A stretch of 35,491 nucleotides of DNA from Puniceicoccaceae bacterium (GCA_017857255.1 JAFMDL010000017.1:1-35491), one strand, 5' to 3'. Counted from the first letter of the stretch, positions 7,396-15,911 are shown. Program-made: numbers and translations. The notes: generated by a model from the sequence alone, not told the origin.

Positions 7396-8280
7396 TTAGC
7401 TGCTGCGCCCCTTGAAGGTGAGTTCGGCGATGCCGGATTTGTCGAGTTCGCCTTTGCCCATCTCAGTCAACTTGGTGTATTGATCGAAGGTCGCTTGGGC
7501 GAGTGGGGCGTTGATGCCCTGCGTTGCTGCCAAGCCGAGCGCGATACCGGAGTCTTTGGCTGCGTGCGATGCGGAGAAATAGCAATCGTGGTCACGGATG
7601 ATCATGTCTTCGGCGTCGGTTTCCAACACGCGCGAGTTGGCTCCGGTTTGACTGAAGATATCACACAGCATTTTCAGGTCGATCCCGAGTGCGTCGCCGA
7701 TGCCGAGGCCTTCGGCCAGTGCGGCGGTGTTGATGTTCATCACCATATTGACCAGTGCCTTGACTTCGGAGGCTTTACCGGCGGCCCCGACGTAGTGGAG
7801 CGCTTTGCTTAGATCGTCGAGTAGTGGTTTGTTGGCGTTGAAGTCTGCTTCTGCACCACCGATCATGAGGAACAGTTCACCGTTGCGTGCCTGCGGGATG
7901 CTGGACGCCATGCAGGCTTCCAGGCAAGTTGCGCCGATCTTGGATGCGGCGTCTTCCAGTTTGTTATGCACGGCTGGTGTCAGTGTTGCGCAGTTAATGA
8001 AGGTGCGGCCTTCGGCGCCGGTGAAGAGATTGTCATCGCCGAAGAAGATGGCATCCATTGCTTTGTCGTTGGTCACCACTGTGAGGATAATGTCGGCATT
8101 GGCGGTTACATCGGCGAGTTTTCCGTAAGCAGTCGCGCCGATTTTAGTAGCGAGCTCAGTGGCGACGCTTTCGTTAATGTCGAAGACGGCGCTCACATTG
8201 TAGCCCTTGTCTTTGAGGCAGCGAGCCATGTTACCACCCATGCGGCCGAGGCCGACGAATCCGATTGTTTTGTCTTTCAT
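7396..8280 (-). CDS. NAD(P)-dependent beta-hydroxyacid dehydrogenase (3-hydroxyisobutyrate dehydrogenase family)
   Basis: 294 residues, the usual length. The N-terminal Rossmann motif GFVGLGRMGGNMA (7-19) binds the nucleotide. D34 at the end of the second strand (AVFDIN) is uncertain evidence for NAD over NADP. The catalytic lysine lies in GAAGKASEVKALVN (K174, with N178), and the late KDSGIALGLA block is typical. The family oxidises or reduces beta-hydroxyacids such as 3-hydroxyisobutyrate or tartronate semialdehyde. The substrate loop EACMASSIPQARNG departs from the commoner P-V-S-G-G-x-x-G-A motif, so a distinct substrate is likely. It is 74 bases downstream of the TIM-barrel isomerase gene. 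It may reduce or oxidise a sugar-derived acid or semialdehyde. Confidence 0.9.
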   Translation of the reverse strand: MKDKTIGFVGLGRMGGNMARCLKDKGYNVSAVFDINESVATELATKIGATAYGKLADVTANADIILTVVTNDKAMDAIFFGDDNLFTGAEGRTFINCATLTPAVHNKLEDAASKIGATCLEACMASSIPQARNGELFLMIGGAEADFNANKPLLDDLSKALHYVGAAGKASEVKALVNMVMNINTAALAEGLGIGDALGIDLKMLCDIFSQTGANSRVLETDAEDMIIRDHDCYFSASHAAKDSGIALGLAATQGINAPLAQATFDQYTKLTEMGKGELDKSGIAELTFKGRSS

Positions 8281-8354
8281 AGTATTTGGTTTGTATGCAC
8301 CTTCGCCTGAGGGGCGACGGCGTGACTTAGAGGTTTGAGTTTAAAGTTTGGAAA

Positions 8355-9197
8355 TTAAAGTGCAGCGATTTCTTCGGCCCAGATTTTTTGAATGTCTTTA
8401 CCCAAGGCAACCGTATCTTCCCAGATGTTCGGGAAGCAGCTGAGTTTATATTCGTGTGTGGTGCCGATTTCCGGCATCACCCAAAGCGTGTTGGTCGGGC
8501 GTGGGCCTTGCAGCCAATGCTTGAGTGCTTGGCGCACGAACGGGCGGCACGCCAGATATTCGGGGGAGAAATTTCCCTGGCCATCGGTGATTGGAATCTG
8601 GCAATGCTGTGCATTGAAGGGGCGGATGTGCCACAGCGTGGACTTCTGAAAAATCGGCACAATCTCAGGCGTGAGTAGCCGTGAAATGTATTCGTGTTCC
8701 AGGATATGTTTGACCACTGCGGGGTGTGAGAAGTCGAAGTTCATCATTGGATCTTCGCCGGTGGCGGCTTTGTAGCCTTCGATGATCGCAGTGGTTTTCT
8801 CGGGTGTCTCGGTGCAGGTGTCACGGTGGACCTCCAAGTGCACCGGGGCATTCTGCTTTTTCGCTTCTGCCATCAACCCGAGCGTTAGCTCAATGGCTTC
8901 TTCGACCGGCGTGTCGTCGTCGGCGAGTTGACAATTAATCGGGCCATTATCAATGGCCATGATCGCCTCGATCGTTGGGGCAAATTGCTCCGCTTTGGCT
9001 GCGTCGAAGGCACCGCCGAAGCGCAAGCCATACTCGGTGAGTAATTCTTTTAGCTGTGGGGTTGGTCCCCAACAATAGCTCTGGAATCCCGCATCTTTAA
9101 TCGCCGAGAGATGTGTGCGGAGCCCCGCTTCGGTTGCGGGGTCGCCTTCATCGAGCAAGGACCAGCCATTGATATGTATTTTTAATGTGGGAGTCAT
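8355..9197 (-). CDS. Sugar isomerase/epimerase-like TIM barrel protein
   Basis: 280 residues, consistent with the xylose isomerase-like TIM barrel family (AP endonuclease 2 superfamily). Candidate metal ligands follow the order expected for the barrel strands: E122 and H124 in HLEVHRDTC, D155 and H158 in MNFDFSHP, H190 in LWHIRPFN and E243 in PEIG. No signal peptide. Members isomerise, epimerise or dehydrate sugars, inosose or hydroxypyruvate-like compounds, so a more exact activity cannot be given. The gene starts 13 bases after the stop of the desaturase-Rieske-reductase fusion, so the two are almost certainly co-transcribed. It probably works on the product of that oxygenase. Confidence 0.8.
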   Translation of the reverse strand: MTPTLKIHINGWSLLDEGDPATEAGLRTHLSAIKDAGFQSYCWGPTPQLKELLTEYGLRFGGAFDAAKAEQFAPTIEAIMAIDNGPINCQLADDDTPVEEAIELTLGLMAEAKKQNAPVHLEVHRDTCTETPEKTTAIIEGYKAATGEDPMMNFDFSHPAVVKHILEHEYISRLLTPEIVPIFQKSTLWHIRPFNAQHCQIPITDGQGNFSPEYLACRPFVRQALKHWLQGPRPTNTLWVMPEIGTTHEYKLSCFPNIWEDTVALGKDIQKIWAEEIAAL

Positions 9198-9210
9198 GGT
9201 TATTGAACTT

Positions 9211-11505
9211 TTAAAATTCGTCGAAAGTGATTTGTTCGTTGGACACGCCGAGGTCGGTCAGCATTTTAGTGCAGGCTTTAATCATCATCGGCGGGCCGCA
9301 GAGATAAAATTCGACGCCATTAGGGTTGGGATGATCTTCGAGATAGTTGATGAGAACTGCTTCGTGGATAAATCCGGTGTGGCCTGTCCAGTTGTCCTCA
9401 TCGAGTGGATCGGAGAGGGCGAGTTGGAAGTCGAAGTTGTGGTGCTCATCGGCCAAGTGATTGAAATAGTCTTCGTAGAAAATCTCCTGCTTCGAGCGGG
9501 CGCCATACCAGAAGGTGACTTTGCGGGCGGTGTGCTCGGTTTCGAACAAGTGCGCTATGTGGGCACGCAGCGGTGCCATACCCGCGCCGCCGCCAATATA
9601 GACCATTTCTTTCTGGGTCGGCTTGATATGAAATTCGCCAAATGAGCCGATGGCTGTGACTTCGTCACCAGCTTTCAGATTAAATACATAGCTGGAACCG
9701 ACACCCGGAGGGCAGTCTTGTCCCGGAGGAGGGGTAGCGATGCGCACGTTGAATTTGAGCTGCCGCTCGGTGGCTGAGTTGCTTGCCAGTGAGTAGTTGT
9801 TGCGGCGATCACTTTCGCTATTGCTGACGCTAAGGTCGAACACGTGTTGGCGTTCCCATACGGTCGCATAGGGCTCGGGGATATCGAACTCGCGGAACTC
9901 GATTTTATCGTAGATCGGAATGTCGAGCTGCATATAATCGCCTGGAGTGAATTTGATCGTCTCGTTGCCATCGATCGGTTCGAGCACCAATTCTTTGATA
10001 AAGGTGGAGACGTTCTGATTGCTGACGACACGCAGTTTGTAAGTCTTCTCGTGGCGCGCGCCGACACCGCCGGCTTTCTCGACGTTGAGCCACAGGCGTC
10101 CTCCGCGGTCTTCGATCGGGTAGGTGGCGAGTCCCCGGCAAATCGGGGCGCGGGCCGGTGAGCCGTCTTCGAGATTGAAACGGCCGTTGTGCTTCGGGCA
10201 TTCGATGATTTTACCTTTGACCAGGCCTTCGCCGAGATGGGTATTTCCGTGGGTGCAGATGCCGTCGGTTGCGTAGAGTTTGCCCGATTCATCGCGATAG
10301 AGTGCGAAGGTCTTTTTGACGTGGTCAAAACGAATCACGTCTTCGTTGCCAAGGTCGGCTGCGGCACAGACTTCGACCCAGCCGTCTGAATCCGGATTTA
10401 CCTGTGAATAAGTGATGCCTTCGTCAATAGGTTCCGAGGGCGCAGGAAGCGTGCGCTTTACGTGATAGGTTGGGTCTTTCACCTGCTTGACGATTGTCGG
10501 CAGGATTTCTTTCCAAGCAGAAAAAATCGAGGGGTAGGGCGGCGGGCAATCGCCTTTGACAGCCTTGTGCAGTTCGGGCAGTCTATGGTACGGCACGAGA
10601 GGGAACATGTGGTGCTCTACGTGGTAGTTCATGTTCCAGTAGATGAATCGACTGATTGGATTCATGTAAACCGTACGGCAATTCAGGCGGTGATCGAGTA
10701 CGTTTTCCGCAAGGCCGGCATGCTGTGTGGTGTTATGCACGATCATTAACCAAGTGCCGAAAAATTGTGGCAGCATGAACAGAAAGATCGGAATCCATGT
10801 TTGTAGTGTAATAGCGGATACGATTACGAGTAAATAGATTGCGACGCAGATTCGGGCGTTGCGAAAGATCTTGCCGAATTCGGTGTCCGGGACGTACGTG
10901 CGTTCGGCGTCCGACATATGGCCACAGGCATGACGGATAAGATTCGGGTAGTAGGTCATGTAGCCGCCGTAGTTGATCAAGGATAAGGCCAAGCCCTTAA
11001 GATCTGGAGGGCGGGGGATTTGAATTTCCGGATCACGGCCCACGATGATCGTGTCGCTGTGGTGTCGGGTGTGGCTCCAGCGCCAAATTACGGATTCGCG
11101 CATCACCATGAAGGAGGCGACTTCGTAAACGAGGTTGTTCATCCAGTCGGTTTTAAAGGCGGTGCCATGGCTACACTCATGCCAGCGCGAGTCAGAGCTG
11201 GTGCCATAAAAAACAGCATAAATCATATAGGGGAGCACGACCCACCAGCTGCCCCAGAGCGCAATCGTTGCGTAACCAGTTACTCCGAGTACCGCCAGCA
11301 GTAGCAAGGTGTCGCGAATCGGGGGGCCATCTCTGCGTTCTAGGAATTTACGCATTGTGGCGCGTGGGAGAGGGGATTGATACCAGTCCGCTTCGGCGAG
11401 GCCAAGCTCGACCGCGCGTTCGGAATTAAGGCCCGTCAAGCTGTAGTCGAGGGTTTCAGGTGGACGTATCAGGATGGTGGCGCCGTGATCGGGATCTTGT
11501 TCCAT
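9211..11505 (-). CDS. Desaturase/hydroxylase-Rieske-ferredoxin reductase triple fusion (MocD-MocE-MocF-like)
   Basis: 764 residues with three catalytic modules. Residues ~50-345 form a membrane fatty-acid-desaturase-like di-iron domain with histidine boxes H109ECSH113, H145TRHH149 and H295VEHH299, plus extra His at 257 and 262; hydrophobic segments lie near 65-100 and 220-257. Residues ~375-475 are a Rieske [2Fe-2S] domain (C417-x-H419 and C436-x2-H439). Residues ~485-764 are an FAD/NAD(P)H reductase of NqrF type, with NNYSLAS for flavin, YIGGGAGMAPLR for nucleotide and a CGPPMM end. Rhizobial rhizopine catabolism uses the same three activities as separate MocD, MocE and MocF proteins to demethylate 3-O-methyl-scyllo-inosamine. 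Here one chain would carry electrons from NAD(P)H to the di-iron site. Membrane-bound oxidative O-demethylation of a sugar is the inferred role; lipid desaturation is the alternative. First gene of the cluster. Confidence 0.88.
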   Translation of the reverse strand: MEQDPDHGATILIRPPETLDYSLTGLNSERAVELGLAEADWYQSPLPRATMRKFLERRDGPPIRDTLLLLAVLGVTGYATIALWGSWWVVLPYMIYAVFYGTSSDSRWHECSHGTAFKTDWMNNLVYEVASFMVMRESVIWRWSHTRHHSDTIIVGRDPEIQIPRPPDLKGLALSLINYGGYMTYYPNLIRHACGHMSDAERTYVPDTEFGKIFRNARICVAIYLLVIVSAITLQTWIPIFLFMLPQFFGTWLMIVHNTTQHAGLAENVLDHRLNCRTVYMNPISRFIYWNMNYHVEHHMFPLVPYHRLPELHKAVKGDCPPPYPSIFSAWKEILPTIVKQVKDPTYHVKRTLPAPSEPIDEGITYSQVNPDSDGWVEVCAAADLGNEDVIRFDHVKKTFALYRDESGKLYATDGICTHGNTHLGEGLVKGKIIECPKHNGRFNLEDGSPARAPICRGLATYPIEDRGGRLWLNVEKAGGVGARHEKTYKLRVVSNQNVSTFIKELVLEPIDGNETIKFTPGDYMQLDIPIYDKIEFREFDIPEPYATVWERQHVFDLSVSNSESDRRNNYSLASNSATERQLKFNVRIATPPPGQDCPPGVGSSYVFNLKAGDEVTAIGSFGEFHIKPTQKEMVYIGGGAGMAPLRAHIAHLFETEHTARKVTFWYGARSKQEIFYEDYFNHLADEHHNFDFQLALSDPLDEDNWTGHTGFIHEAVLINYLEDHPNPNGVEFYLCGPPMMIKACTKMLTDLGVSNEQITFDEF

Positions 11506-11571
11506 AGAGGTATCTTGGGTTGAATATGTGAGCTTTTTTGATATTAGCAGCCAGCAAAACCGACTGTATGG

Positions 11572-11586
11572 TGTATAATTTATACA
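11572..11586. promoter_or_regulatory. Palindromic operator candidate between the fusion gene and araC
   Basis: TGTATA and TATACA flank ATT as a perfect 6-base inverted repeat. It lies in the 139-base divergent region, 59 bases before the regulator ATG and 67 bases from the fusion-gene start. It could bind a regulator of the cluster. It is also AT-rich and could contain a -10 box. Confidence 0.4.
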
Positions 11587-11644
11587 GAAAAGTAGGCTAT
11601 CTGTCTTCTTGCATTACGATATATACTTATCGTATTTTGTCTAT

Positions 11645-12544
11645 ATGCTGGTTTCTCTTAAAATCGACCCTGAGTATGATGGATTTCTTTTTTTAGCTGA
11701 GTCTGAACGCAATCCGCCGATTCTGGTGAGTCATCGTCACCTTGAGGTGGAATTGAATCTAGTCGTAAACGGGGAGATTACTTACGTGCTGGATGGGCGC
11801 AGTTATACCTTTGGTCGTGGGGCGTTGCTGTGGTTTTTTCCTTCGCAGGAGCACCAAATTATGCACCGCACACTGGATGCTCAATATTACGTCGGCGTCT
11901 TCACGCCCGACATGATTCAGCGCGCCTGTCGCAGCGCGACCTATGCTGATTTAGGCAAACAAGATGTCGGCGATGTGGGGATTTTACATAGTACGCTCGA
12001 CCCTGCCCGATTTGATCTGATGGAGCGGATGATGGCCGCTATTATGGAAGGCTCGATGGATGCGGATTTACTCAATCGGGAAGCGGGCTTTGGTGTGGAT
12101 TCTTCGTTTCGCTATCGGCATCACGACCCGGATGCTTTAAATGCTGGGCTGCGTTACCTAGTGTTGTTGGCCTGGCGTTATCATCAAGCGGCCGAGTCGC
12201 GTGCTGATAGTCTCAAGCTGCATACCTCAGTGCGTCAGGCATTGAGGCTGATCAGTGAGAATCCCGAAAGTGAGTCGCTCGGCGAACTGGCTAAGAAGTG
12301 CAGTATCAGTGAGGCCTATTTGAGCCGAATCTTTCGCAAGCAAGTCGGCATCCCGCTGAGCCAGTATAAGAACAACATACGTCTTGGACGTTTTTGGGAA
12401 TGCTACGGGGGCGGAGCTTCGACCAATATGACCGAAGCGATGTTTGCGGCCGGTTTTGGCAGCTATGCGCAGTTCTATAAAGTCTTTCGTGCCCAGTATG
12501 GCCGGGGGCCGCGTCATTTACTGCGTAGTCGAACCGAAGCATGA
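11645..12544 (+). CDS. AraC-family transcriptional regulator
   Basis: 299 residues from the ATG at 11645. A TTG start at 11609 would add 12 residues with no support. The N-terminal part is a cupin-like sugar-sensing domain: HRHLEVELNLVVNGEITYVL and a WFFPSQEHQ segment resemble the His/Glu-lined barrel of AraC and RhaS/RhaR regulators. The C-terminal ~100 residues hold two helix-turn-helix motifs, one in LAKKCSISEAYLSRIFRKQ and the second ending MFAAGFGSYAQFYKVFRAQYG, both characteristic of AraC. It is divergent from the seven-gene minus-strand cluster and most likely controls it in response to the imported sugar or a derivative. No good Shine-Dalgarno is visible. Confidence 0.9.
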   Translation: MLVSLKIDPEYDGFLFLAESERNPPILVSHRHLEVELNLVVNGEITYVLDGRSYTFGRGALLWFFPSQEHQIMHRTLDAQYYVGVFTPDMIQRACRSATYADLGKQDVGDVGILHSTLDPARFDLMERMMAAIMEGSMDADLLNREAGFGVDSSFRYRHHDPDALNAGLRYLVLLAWRYHQAAESRADSLKLHTSVRQALRLISENPESESLGELAKKCSISEAYLSRIFRKQVGIPLSQYKNNIRLGRFWECYGGGASTNMTEAMFAAGFGSYAQFYKVFRAQYGRGPRHLLRSRTEA

Positions 12545-12620
12545 GCGGAGTGGTATTTTTATTGAGAGTAAAAAGCAGCGAGCGACTTTTCTCGGCGTAA
12601 TGCAATGAAGTCGGAAGACT

Positions 12621-12640
12621 GATGCGACGCCAGTCGCGTC
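12621..12640. repeat. Palindromic intergenic repeat, copy 1
   Basis: GATGCGACGCCAGTCGCGTC folds as an 8-pair stem with GCCA loop. The identical 20-mer occurs at 14682-14701, and a one-base variant at 16436-16455, all in the same orientation. It sits in the 224-base gap between araC and higA. Confidence 0.7.
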
Positions 12641-12768
12641 TGTTTTGGGCATTGCACGACTTTCTTCTCTTTTTGACGATGAACCAATTTTTAGAGGCTC
12701 TAAGCCAGTCACTATGAAACGCACTTCTGTGAAGGCCCTTTAAGCGTGGGTGTCCTTAAATTTTTGCC

Positions 12769-13194
12769 CTAGCCTATGAACAATTGAGAAGACACGTTGA
12801 AATGCTCGGAAAGCCTTTTCAGGTGCGCAACCGTCAGATTTCGGTGCCCCTTGAGTAGTAAAGATGCCTGAGCGCGGCCGACGCCTAAGATACGACCAAG
12901 CTCGACCCCATTGACGCGGTTTTCGTCGCAAAGGTATTGGAGCATCGTCAATCCGCGGGGAAGCGATGCCAGCTCATCTTTGAGCATACCATCCTCGTAG
13001 GTCTCGACCAAGGTAGACAAGAGATCGAGATAGTCTTCCTGCTCGTCATTGAGTGCCCGGCCAGCGAGTGCGTCAATCACGGCAAGCGTATTTTGATGCC
13101 CCATCTTGTCATGGATTGGACGCGGCATGAAGGCCGCAACCAGTGCATTGTAGGTAGTGGGAAGTGCGGCTTTATGGTCGAAGAGTGTGTTCAT
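12769..13194 (-). CDS. higA: HigA-type antitoxin with HTH domain
   Basis: 141 residues. The C-terminal third holds a helix-turn-helix of XRE/Cro type (about 93-135) with the run GVELGRILGVGRAQASLLLK followed by LTVAHLKRLSEHFNVS. The longer N-terminal part with PIHDKMGHQNTLAVIDAL and EDYLDLLSTLVETYE is characteristic of the large HigA antitoxin family that pairs with HigB-type toxins. It neutralises the toxin and represses the shared promoter. Its ATG is 3 bases after the higB stop, with AAAGGA about 10 bases upstream, inside the end of higB. Toxin-first order is the usual arrangement for higBA. Confidence 0.88.
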   Translation of the reverse strand: MNTLFDHKAALPTTYNALVAAFMPRPIHDKMGHQNTLAVIDALAGRALNDEQEDYLDLLSTLVETYEDGMLKDELASLPRGLTMLQYLCDENRVNGVELGRILGVGRAQASLLLKGHRNLTVAHLKRLSEHFNVSSQLFIG

Positions 13195-13197
13195 AGT

Positions 13198-13515
13198 CTA
13201 GTTCCTTTCTTTCCATGTGTTCTTGTCGTATTCAGCATGAGTTAGAAACTCGAGGACATATAGGCGGCCTCTGTTGGGGTTTTTCGGCGTAAAATGAATG
13301 GCTGCGATTAGGCGGTACGAGCGGACGTTAAAAACGTAAACCGTGCGCCCGCTGTCCAGGTGAACTAAATCGGTGGAATTGAAGGTATTGCGAATGTCGG
13401 TTAAGCTGCCCCAGGCGGCATGTTGAACAGTGGAAAGCCATTGCTTGACGCTGGGGAGACTGTCCGCATGGGCTGAGGCAAGTTCAAGTAAGCTCGCTGT
13501 GGTGATAACTCTCAA
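13198..13515 (-). CDS. higB: HigB-type mRNA interferase toxin
   Basis: 105 residues, the size of the HigB/RelE-like toxin family. Typical segments are a WLSTVQHAAWGSLTDIRNTF helix region, then VYVFNVRSYRLIAAIHF in the beta-sheet core, and a C-terminal VLEFLTHAEYDKNTWKE with the HAEYDK motif that marks HigB toxins with ribonuclease activity on translated mRNA. It precedes higA in one operon. The region is accessory in character, flanked by copies of an intergenic palindrome. It looks intact. Confidence 0.9.
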   Translation of the reverse strand: MRVITTASLLELASAHADSLPSVKQWLSTVQHAAWGSLTDIRNTFNSTDLVHLDSGRTVYVFNVRSYRLIAAIHFTPKNPNRGRLYVLEFLTHAEYDKNTWKERN

Positions 13516-13619
13516 TGTTCACAATTAGTAAACGTTTGAGTTGCTATGTCAATCTCTATTGCAAAGGAGGACTCTGTACAGAGCCCCCGTCTCACCTATT
13601 CGAGCGAAACAAAGCCGCG

Positions 13620-14609
13620 TTACGGGATGATCAGCTCCGGTGGAATCGAGTGCGTGACGATGGGCATGTCCGGGTTCTTGATGCGCCAGAGCAGGGAGTC
13701 CACTGAGAGTTGTCCGAGCTCTTTGTTGAAAAGGTGCAGGTCGATTACCTTGGGATGTGCGGAGACATCACCCGCAATGACCAGTAGATCTTTCATGGGA
13801 GTGATCCCACGGCGCATCAGTTCGCTGTGTATGAGATTGCCGAAATCATTGGCAACAAAGAGCCCATCGGGGGCAGGGCTGATTTTTTCAAAGGCATCGA
13901 TGAGTTCTTTGGAGCGTGCTTCCCGTTCTGATTCTTTCAGGTCTGCGGAACAATGTAGCGCGGAGCAGTTGACCTGCTGAACTTTGGCGCAGTTGACAAA
14001 TCCGTTGGCTCGTGATTGCCAGTAGGGCGGATCGATGTGTTCGCGCGTAAAGCTGATGCAGCAGAGTTGTTGGCAGCCTTGCTCAATCAAATGTTTTGCC
14101 GAGATACGCCCGAAGATGTTGTGATTGGGCTGTACGTGGTCGCCAAACTCAACCGATCCGGCCTGCAGCATCCATACGACCGGGAATTGACGCAGGCGCT
14201 CGCAAATCGCCGCTGAGGGCTCGGGGCCGTGCAGCAATACGCCGTCGATTTTCCCGTCACGTATACATTTGGGGATATGATCGGATTCTGTGATGTAGTC
14301 GACGGTGAGCTCCGCACCGAGTGATTGCAGTTGGTGCAACACGCCTAATACCATTTCACGGGCAGTTTCCGAGAAGGCCACAGCGGAGTCGCCGGTCCAG
14401 ATCAGCGCGATATTTTTGTGCTTTAGCGGGGCGGCGCCGGAGGAGCGGATTTGTTGGCGTGTCGACGGTTTGTAGCCCAGTTCCTTGATGGTGCGCAGAA
14501 TTTTATCGCGTGTTTCCTTTTGCACGACTCCGGTGTTGTTGATCACCCGTGAGATCGTCGCAGTCGACACACCTGCCTGTTTGGCTACTTCTTTAATCGT
14601 CATATTCAT
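13620..14609 (-). CDS. LacI-family transcriptional regulator
   Basis: 329 residues. The N-terminal helix-turn-helix TIKEVAKQAGVSTATISRVI followed by NN is canonical LacI/GalR. A later in-frame ATG at 14603 (MTIKEV) is an equally good start. The hinge region is followed by a periplasmic-binding-protein-like effector domain with recognisable blocks such as DGVLLHGPEP, CISFTREHIDPPYWQSRANG and PDGLFVANDFGN. It probably senses a sugar. Its target is unproven; the glycan operon at 16.7-26.2 kb is the nearest candidate but is separated by an ATPase gene and repeat-rich DNA. Confidence 0.9.
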   Translation of the reverse strand: MNMTIKEVAKQAGVSTATISRVINNTGVVQKETRDKILRTIKELGYKPSTRQQIRSSGAAPLKHKNIALIWTGDSAVAFSETAREMVLGVLHQLQSLGAELTVDYITESDHIPKCIRDGKIDGVLLHGPEPSAAICERLRQFPVVWMLQAGSVEFGDHVQPNHNIFGRISAKHLIEQGCQQLCCISFTREHIDPPYWQSRANGFVNCAKVQQVNCSALHCSADLKESEREARSKELIDAFEKISPAPDGLFVANDFGNLIHSELMRRGITPMKDLLVIAGDVSAHPKVIDLHLFNKELGQLSVDSLLWRIKNPDMPIVTHSIPPELIIP

Positions 14610-14675
14610 CTATGTATGTTACAATAGTTAGACATGTTCAAGCTTTTCGGTGGAATATATGGAGGGGGGATCAGC

Positions 14676-14734
14676 TGTAGCGATGCGACGCCAGTCGCGT
14701 CTGTTTCCAGCGAGGGATCGCGAGTGTCCTCGTT
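14676..14734. repeat. Palindromic intergenic repeat, copy 2 with extended flank
   Basis: The stretch begins TGTAGC, then carries the 20-base palindrome at 14682-14701, then TGTTTC and a GATCGCGAGTGTCCTCG tail. The same order of elements recurs from 16430, so the repeat unit is longer than the hairpin. It lies between the lacI-type gene and the ATPase gene. Confidence 0.65.
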
Positions 14735-14774
14735 TCCCATAATTTGAAGAGCTCGACACGACACTTCGCGAAAA

Positions 14775-15911
14775 TTAGAGCTGTTTGAGCCAGGCTTCGG
14801 TGTTGGTTACCGTTAACTGATCGTTGCCGAAAGGGCTGGCAATCCGGCAGATTAAAATGCGCCTGGATGCGTTCACCATGTCGGCGACTTTGTGTAAGCG
14901 TTCGACTTCTTGCTTGGCAGGATTCGAAGTCAGCTTGATTTCGATCGCCCAGCGCTCATTGCCCCAATCGAGAATGAGGTCGACTTCGTAACCATCCGAA
15001 CTTCTGAAGTAGTAGGGGGTTGCAGGGCGGTTCCTAATGCTGAGGGTCGCCAAGGTCTGTTCGATCACAAAGCCTTCCCAGCTCTGTCCGAGCCAGGCTT
15101 GGCCGTAAAGCATATCCAAGTCTTGAACCCGCATGAGGGCATGGAGGAGTCCGCTGTCTCGGAGGTAGATGCGAGGCCGCTTGACGAGTCTCTTTTTAAT
15201 ATTCGCAAAATAAGGAGGCAAGTTTCGCACCAGAAAGGCGCCTTCAAGGAAGTCGATGTAGCGCTGGACAGTTTTATGATCGATGCCCAATGATTGCCCG
15301 AGCATGGATGCGTTTAGCGGCTGCCCGTGGAGTGTTGCGAGCATTTGTAAGAGCCGCTTCGTCATTTGCGCGGAAGCACTCAAGCCCCATTTGGGTAGAT
15401 CGCTTGATGCCAGCGCCGCGAGATAACTGTTTTGCCAATCAGGAAAGTTGTCTGGGGCAAGAATGCCCCCATCTGGGTAGCCGCCGTATAGCCAGAGCGC
15501 ATCCAACTGTGAGGCGTCTAGCTCCAGTAATGAAAAGGGGCTCATTTCGACAAATGCGATGCGTCCTGCTAGCGATTCAGAAACGCTAGCGATCAGGCTT
15601 GGCGAGACGGATCCAAGCAGTAGGTAGCGCCCGTTTCGCTTGCGATCTTGGTCGATCGCGCCGCGAAGCCGCTTGAATATTTCAGGAGCCTCCTGAGCTT
15701 CATCAATGATTACAAGTTTATCTCCTGCTGCGACCTCATCCCATTCGGCATCCAGTCGGGTCTGACTGCCTTCTGCTTCCATGTCGTAGTAGCACGTGCC
15801 AAGGCTCTTAGCCAAAGTCGTCTTACCGCATTGCCTGGGGCCCAATATCGCGACTGCTGGAAATCTCGAAAGCTTCCGTTTGATTTCATGTATATGTTCT
15901 CGAAAAAGCAT
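14775..15911 (-). CDS. AAA ATPase with DUF4143 C-terminal domain
   Basis: 378 residues from the ATG at 15911, where the usual family opening begins; an ATG at 15947 would add 12. Walker A is GPRQCGKT (24-31) and Walker B is LVIIDEAQ (66-73). A winged-helix segment with LGQSLGIDHKTVQRYIDFLE (near the middle) is followed by the DUF4143 domain, which ends in a PD-(D/E)XK-like signature: EVDLIL, then WAIEIKLTS. This family is common and patchily distributed in bacteria; its cellular role is not established, though links with mobile DNA or defence have been proposed. Tandem inverted repeats lie about 200 bases upstream. Confidence 0.88.
   Translation of the reverse strand: MLFREHIHEIKRKLSRFPAVAILGPRQCGKTTLAKSLGTCYYDMEAEGSQTRLDAEWDEVAAGDKLVIIDEAQEAPEIFKRLRGAIDQDRKRNGRYLLLGSVSPSLIASVSESLAGRIAFVEMSPFSLLELDASQLDALWLYGGYPDGGILAPDNFPDWQNSYLAALASSDLPKWGLSASAQMTKRLLQMLATLHGQPLNASMLGQSLGIDHKTVQRYIDFLEGAFLVRNLPPYFANIKKRLVKRPRIYLRDSGLLHALMRVQDLDMLYGQAWLGQSWEGFVIEQTLATLSIRNRPATPYYFRSSDGYEVDLILDWGNERWAIEIKLTSNPAKQEVERLHKVADMVNASRRILICRIASPFGNDQLTVTNTEAWLKQL

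Noticed and set aside
9211-11505. Simple fatty acid desaturase
   Set aside because: The C-terminal Rieske and NqrF-type reductase domains and the sugar-catabolic neighbours fit a MocDEF-like oxygenase better, though lipid desaturation cannot be fully excluded.
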